Origin: Succinivibrionaceae bacterium
Lineage (GTDB): Bacteria > Pseudomonadota > Gammaproteobacteria > Enterobacterales > Succinivibrionaceae
Length of the DNA: 9,189 nt
Assembly: GCA_003477345.1 (NCBI GenBank)
Contig: DMTG01000042.1
Location: 1 to 9,189 of the forward strand
Direction of reading: 5' to 3'
Both the position numbers and the translations under genes were made by a program. Positions 6,459 to 9,189 of this stretch are shown piece by piece. How positions within the stretch are numbered: the stretch's first letter is position 1; each line of letters starts with the position of its first letter. Under the pieces are notes generated by a model that saw only the letters and a program-made list of their open reading frames with translations, had not been told where the DNA came from and made no database searches.

Positions 6459-6642
6459 CTGCATTCCCTCTGTTTTTAGAGGATGGTGTCTTCCTGTTCA
6501 ATAGTTCTAATGCGCTATGCATTTGGGTTTACGCCACAACAGGCTATCCCCGGCTGCCACCTGTTCTTGGTTTTCTTAGCGTTTATTTTAATAGCCGTTC
6601 ATCCCGCCGCCTGTAGAGGTGAGGTGAATTCTTGCTATGCAG
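6459..6642 (+). ncRNA. ssrS: Probable 6S RNA (structured G+C-rich block)
   Basis: 6S RNA mimics an open promoter and sequesters sigma-70 RNA polymerase in stationary phase. This block is about 46% G+C between flanks near 22-28%, a common mark of structured RNA in AT-rich genomes. CTGCAT (6459-6464) pairs with ATGCAG (6637-6642), continuing TCCCTC with GAGG(T)GA (6621-6627). Inside, GGATG (6481-6485) pairs with CATCC (6600-6604). A terminal arm forms from CGCTA/TAGCG (6513/6577), GCCA/TGGT and AACAGG/CCTGTT (6538/6560). This leaves a central bubble, the 6S layout. The 5' bubble strand reads GTCTTCCTGTTCAATA, resembling the E. coli GUCCCCUGAGCCGAUA where product RNA starts; the matching U is 44 bases from 6459, as in E. 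coli. The span is 184 bases, also the E. coli length. G-U pairs favour the plus strand. Other conserved 6S sequences, such as the E. coli terminal-arm motifs, are not recognisable. Ends are set by pairing and are approximate. Confidence 0.5.
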
Positions 6643-6688
6643 GGTAAAAACTATCGAATAGTCGTGCCTTGTATAATATTTATCAGAT

Positions 6689-6704
6689 CTATAAATCTAT
6701 ACAG
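6689..6704. promoter_or_regulatory. Degenerate LexA (SOS) box candidate
   Basis: CTATAAATCTATACAG fits the CTGT-N8-ACAG LexA pattern at 7 of 8 conserved positions, with the usual AT-rich centre; the G of CTGT is A. ssb and uvrA share a LexA-controlled divergent region in E. coli, which makes the location sensible. However, it is about 200 bases from uvrA and the lost G is normally critical, so this may be chance or a lineage-specific site. Confidence 0.25.
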
Positions 6705-6905
6705 AAATTGTCATATTATTAGGCATCAGACCGCAGTTAAAAATATTTTATAGTTTAAATTGCAAATAAGCATTCTAAAACAAAGTTTATTATATGTGAA
6801 AACCACTTAAAGCATAAAAAATGTCATTTTGTGCATTTTTTGTTTCTTTATTGATTATTTCTCTAAAAATAATAGCTTTTTTATTTTTTCTTTTTAAATT
6901 AGGTT

Positions 6906-9189
6906 ATGGAAAATATAGTAATTAGAGGCGCAAGAACTCACAATCTTCGTAATTTAACGCTGACTATTCCAAGAAATAAGCTCTGCGTAATTACAGGCTT
7001 GTCCGGCTCTGGAAAATCATCTATCGCTTTTGACACTCTGTATGCTGAAGGACAGCGCCGTTACGTAGAATCTCTGTCTTCATATGCAAGACAGTTCCTT
7101 TCTCTTATGGATAAACCTGACGTAGATTCCATAGACGGATTATCTCCGGCAATATCCATAGAGCAGAAATCTACATCTCATAACCCTAGATCCACTGTCG
7201 GAACCATTACAGAAATTCATGACTATTTAAGACTTTTATGGGCTAGAGTAGGCGAAGCCAGATGCCCAGAGCATGGAACTGTTCTAAAAGCCCAGACGGT
7301 ATCTCAGATGGTAGACGCAACCCTTGCCATGCCAGAGGGAGAAAAATTCATGATTTTATCTCCGGTAGTAAGGGGCAGAAAGGGAGAATATAAACAGCTT
7401 TTAAATCAGCTCTCTCTTGCCGGATTCATCAGAGCGCGAATCGACGGGGAGATCTGTGAGTTATCAGATCCGCCTGAGCTTGGTCTGCGTATAAAACATA
7501 CCATAGAAATCGTAGTTGACCGTTTTAAAATAAAAAGCGATATAAGACAGCGAATCGCCGATTCCTTTGAAACAGCCCTTAAATATTCAGAAGGTCTGGC
7601 AATTCTTGCACCTTTGGGAGAACACTCGCCAAAAGAAGAAAAACTTTTTTCTGCCGGATACTCCTGCCCTATCTGCGGCTACTCCATACCAGAACTTGAG
7701 CCTAGAGACTTTTCTTTCAACAACCCTCACGGTTCATGCCCTACCTGCGACGGCTTAGGATCACAGCTGCTGCTAGATGAGGACAAAGTCGTTCCTGATA
7801 AAAATAAATCTATATTTGAAGGAGCAATTTTAGGCTGGGACAGGCGTTACATGTTCTATTTCAGATACCTAGAACAGGTAGCAAAATATTACAACATAGA
7901 TATTCATAAACCATTTAAGGAACTGACTAGAAAAGAGCAGGAAATCTTCTTATACGGTACCGGCTCAGAAGCAATTCCCATGACATTTAAATCTGCACGC
8001 GGAAATAAAGTAGAAAAGGTTGTAGAGCCTTTTGAGGGAGTAATTCCTAACTACGAAAGACGTCTTAAGGAAACCGAGTCAGATTTTGTCAGAAGCTACA
8101 TTGCAACTTTAATGACACCGCATCCTTGTCCTGACTGTCAGGGAGCGCGTCTTAAAAAAGAATACTGCAATGTTTTTGTAGATAATAAATCACTGCCAGA
8201 GATAAATAAGCTCTCAATAAATAATGCTCTGAAATTTTTTGATTCTATAAAGTTAAATGAGCAGGGCAAGAATATTGCAGAACGAGTTTTAAAAGAAACC
8301 AAAAACAGACTTGGGTTCCTAAAACAGGTAGGGCTTGGCTATCTCTCTTTAGCCAGATCCGCAGAAACCCTATCTGGAGGCGAGGCGCAGAGAATCAGAC
8401 TTGCAAGTCAGATCGGATCAGGCCTGGTCGGCGTTATGTATATTCTAGATGAACCAAGCATCGGTCTTCACCAGCGCGATAACAGCAAGCTGATTTCCGC
8501 GCTCAAAGATCTTAGAGATTTAGGCAACAGCGTCATAGTGGTTGAACATGACGAAGAAACCATGAGAGCTGCAGATTATATTCTAGATATCGGTCCGGGC
8601 GCCGGAGTTCACGGAGGAAATGTTGTTGCAGAAGGGCCGATTGATAAGATAATTGCAAATAAAGAGTCACTGACAGGTGCGTATCTGAGCGGTAAGCTGA
8701 CCATACCTATTCCTGCTAAAAGAGTAAAGCCTAAAAAGGCCAAGTCTCTGACGCTCGAGGGCTGTACAGGAAATAATCTGAAAAACATTTCAGCCAGTTT
8801 CCCTTGCGGATGCCTAACGGTAGTAACCGGTGTATCCGGATCAGGCAAATCAACTCTCGTAAACGATACGTTAGTCAGATCAGCTGAGCGCATATTAAAC
8901 GGCGCCACTGTAAATGAAGATCCAGCTCCCTGCAAAAAGATCAATGGATTTGAAAACTTCGATAAGATTATCTGCATCGATCAGAATCCTATCGGGCGTA
9001 CTCCGAGATCCAATCCTGCAACATATATTGGTCTTTTTCAGGAAATAAGAGATCTGTTTGCCCAGACTCCCGAAGCCAGAGCCAGAGGATATCTCCCGGG
9101 ACGCTTCTCCTTTAACGTAAAAGGCGGCCGCTGTGAGGCCTGTCAGGGCGACGGTACGATAAAAGTCTCCATGAACTTCCTGCCGGATG
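6906..9189 (+). CDS. uvrA: UvrA, excinuclease ABC subunit A (N-terminal 761 codons; cut by window edge)
   Basis: UvrA is the dimeric ATPase that finds bulky DNA lesions and loads UvrB in nucleotide-excision repair. The frame is uninterrupted from the ATG at 6906 to the edge; about 180 residues of the usual ~940 are missing. Visible parts are the first Walker [10 protein letters not shown] (31-39), the zinc module with CPIC (254-257) and CPTC (278-281), the ABC signature LSGGE (489-493), Walker [13 protein letters not shown] (D515, E516), a second Walker [10 protein letters not shown] (642-650) and CEAC (743-746), the first half of the second zinc finger. The second signature and Walker B lie beyond the window. 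The start [14 protein letters not shown] is the normal UvrA N-terminus; AGG lies only two bases before the ATG, an unusually short spacing. It is divergent from ssb, as in enteric bacteria. SOS control is plausible, but the only LexA-like site is degenerate. Confidence 0.98.
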   Translation, partial: MENIVIRGARTHNLRNLTLTIPRNKLCVITGLSGSGKSSIAFDTLYAEGQRRYVESLSSYARQFLSLMDKPDVDSIDGLSPAISIEQKSTSHNPRSTVGTITEIHDYLRLLWARVGEARCPEHGTVLKAQTVSQMVDATLAMPEGEKFMILSPVVRGRKGEYKQLLNQLSLAGFIRARIDGEICELSDPPELGLRIKHTIEIVVDRFKIKSDIRQRIADSFETALKYSEGLAILAPLGEHSPKEEKLFSAGYSCPICGYSIPELEPRDFSFNNPHGSCPTCDGLGSQLLLDEDKVVPDKNKSIFEGAILGWDRRYMFYFRYLEQVAKYYNIDIHKPFKELTRKEQEIFLYGTGSEAIPMTFKSARGNKVEKVVEPFEGVIPNYERRLKETESDFVRSYIATLMTPHPCPDCQGARLKKEYCNVFVDNKSLPEINKLSINNALKFFDSIKLNEQGKNIAERVLKETKNRLGFLKQVGLGYLSLARSAETLSGGEAQRIRLASQIGSGLVGVMYILDEPSIGLHQRDNSKLISALKDLRDLGNSVIVVEHDEETMRAADYILDIGPGAGVHGGNVVAEGPIDKIIANKESLTGAYLSGKLTIPIPAKRVKPKKAKSLTLEGCTGNNLKNISASFPCGCLTVVTGVSGSGKSTLVNDTLVRSAERILNGATVNEDPAPCKKINGFENFDKIICIDQNPIGRTPRSNPATYIGLFQEIRDLFAQTPEARARGYLPGRFSFNVKGGRCEACQGDGTIKVSMNFLPD

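Larger units (their letters stand above)
6246..6905. other. ssb-uvrA intergenic region (660 bases)
   Basis: No long reading frame occupies this gap. The flanks (6246-6450 and 6650-6905) are very AT-rich and should hold the ssb and uvrA promoters, but no single -35/-10 pair is convincing. An exact TATAAT lies on the minus strand at 6404-6409 and another on the plus strand at 6672-6677, both without a -35 match at the right distance. The central 6452-6647 block is G+C-rich and structured, and is described as a probable 6S RNA. A 54-codon plus-strand frame (6483-6647) lies wholly in that block and is treated as fortuitous. Confidence 0.8.

Noticed and set aside
6470..6473. CTGT half-sites in 6470-6615 tested as LexA boxes.
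   Set aside because: None has ACAG eight bases downstream, and all lie in the structured RNA block.
6483..6647. A 54-codon plus-strand frame (MVSSCSIVLMRYAFGF...) with a hydrophobic middle.
   Set aside because: Its ATG touches AGAGG with no spacing, it is rich in Cys and other residues unlike its neighbours, and it lies entirely in the self-complementary block that is better explained as RNA.
6650..6662. ACTAT-CGA-ATAGT hairpin followed on the minus strand by TTTTT, resembling a terminator.
   Set aside because: The stem is only five A/U-rich pairs with a three-base loop, and no minus-strand gene lies upstream to terminate.
8609..8977. 122-codon minus-strand open frame.
   Set aside because: It lies wholly antisense to well-supported uvrA motifs, including the second Walker A.

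Overview
The window reads as chromosomal core DNA from a fairly AT-rich gammaproteobacterium. The mreB-mreC-mreD-maf order followed by tldD, the divergent ssb/uvrA pair and the close similarity of all proteins to enteric-type homologues point there. The strongly AT-rich intergenic DNA and the compacted gene order would suit an anaerobic lineage such as the Succinivibrionaceae, but that assignment is an inference. I see no phage, insertion sequence, CRISPR array, toxin-antitoxin pair or tRNA.

Layout. Positions 1-5398 hold six minus-strand genes, in transcription order mreB, mreC, mreD, maf, tldD and pmbA (cut by the window edge). mreC/mreD overlap by 4 bases (ATGA) and mreD/maf by 1 base (TGATG), so mreC-mreD-maf are translationally coupled. 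A strong 10-bp hairpin separates mreB from mreC. tldD lies 70 bases after maf, and pmbA (tldE) lies 28 bases after tldD. A 199-base gap carries an extended -10 promoter for mreB. Upstream of it, also on the minus strand, is ssb. A 660-base gap (6246-6905) then separates ssb from uvrA, which runs on the plus strand and leaves the window after 761 codons.

How the genes work together. MreB, MreC and MreD form the rod-shape elongasome. Maf is a house-cleaning nucleotide pyrophosphatase commonly encoded beside mre genes. TldD and TldE form a heteromeric metalloprotease. SSB and UvrA handle single-stranded DNA and nucleotide-excision repair.

The least ordinary part is inside the ssb-uvrA gap. About 190 bases at 6452-6647 are roughly 46% G+C, against about 22-28% on either side. 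The block is closed by complementary ends and can fold into closing stem, central bubble and terminal stem. It has the size, layout and a bubble motif resembling 6S RNA (ssrS), so I call it a probable but unproven 6S RNA on the plus strand. No new multi-gene system is visible. The other notable points are small regulatory structures in the mre operon and the joining of normally separate loci (ssb-uvrA, mre, tldD-pmbA).
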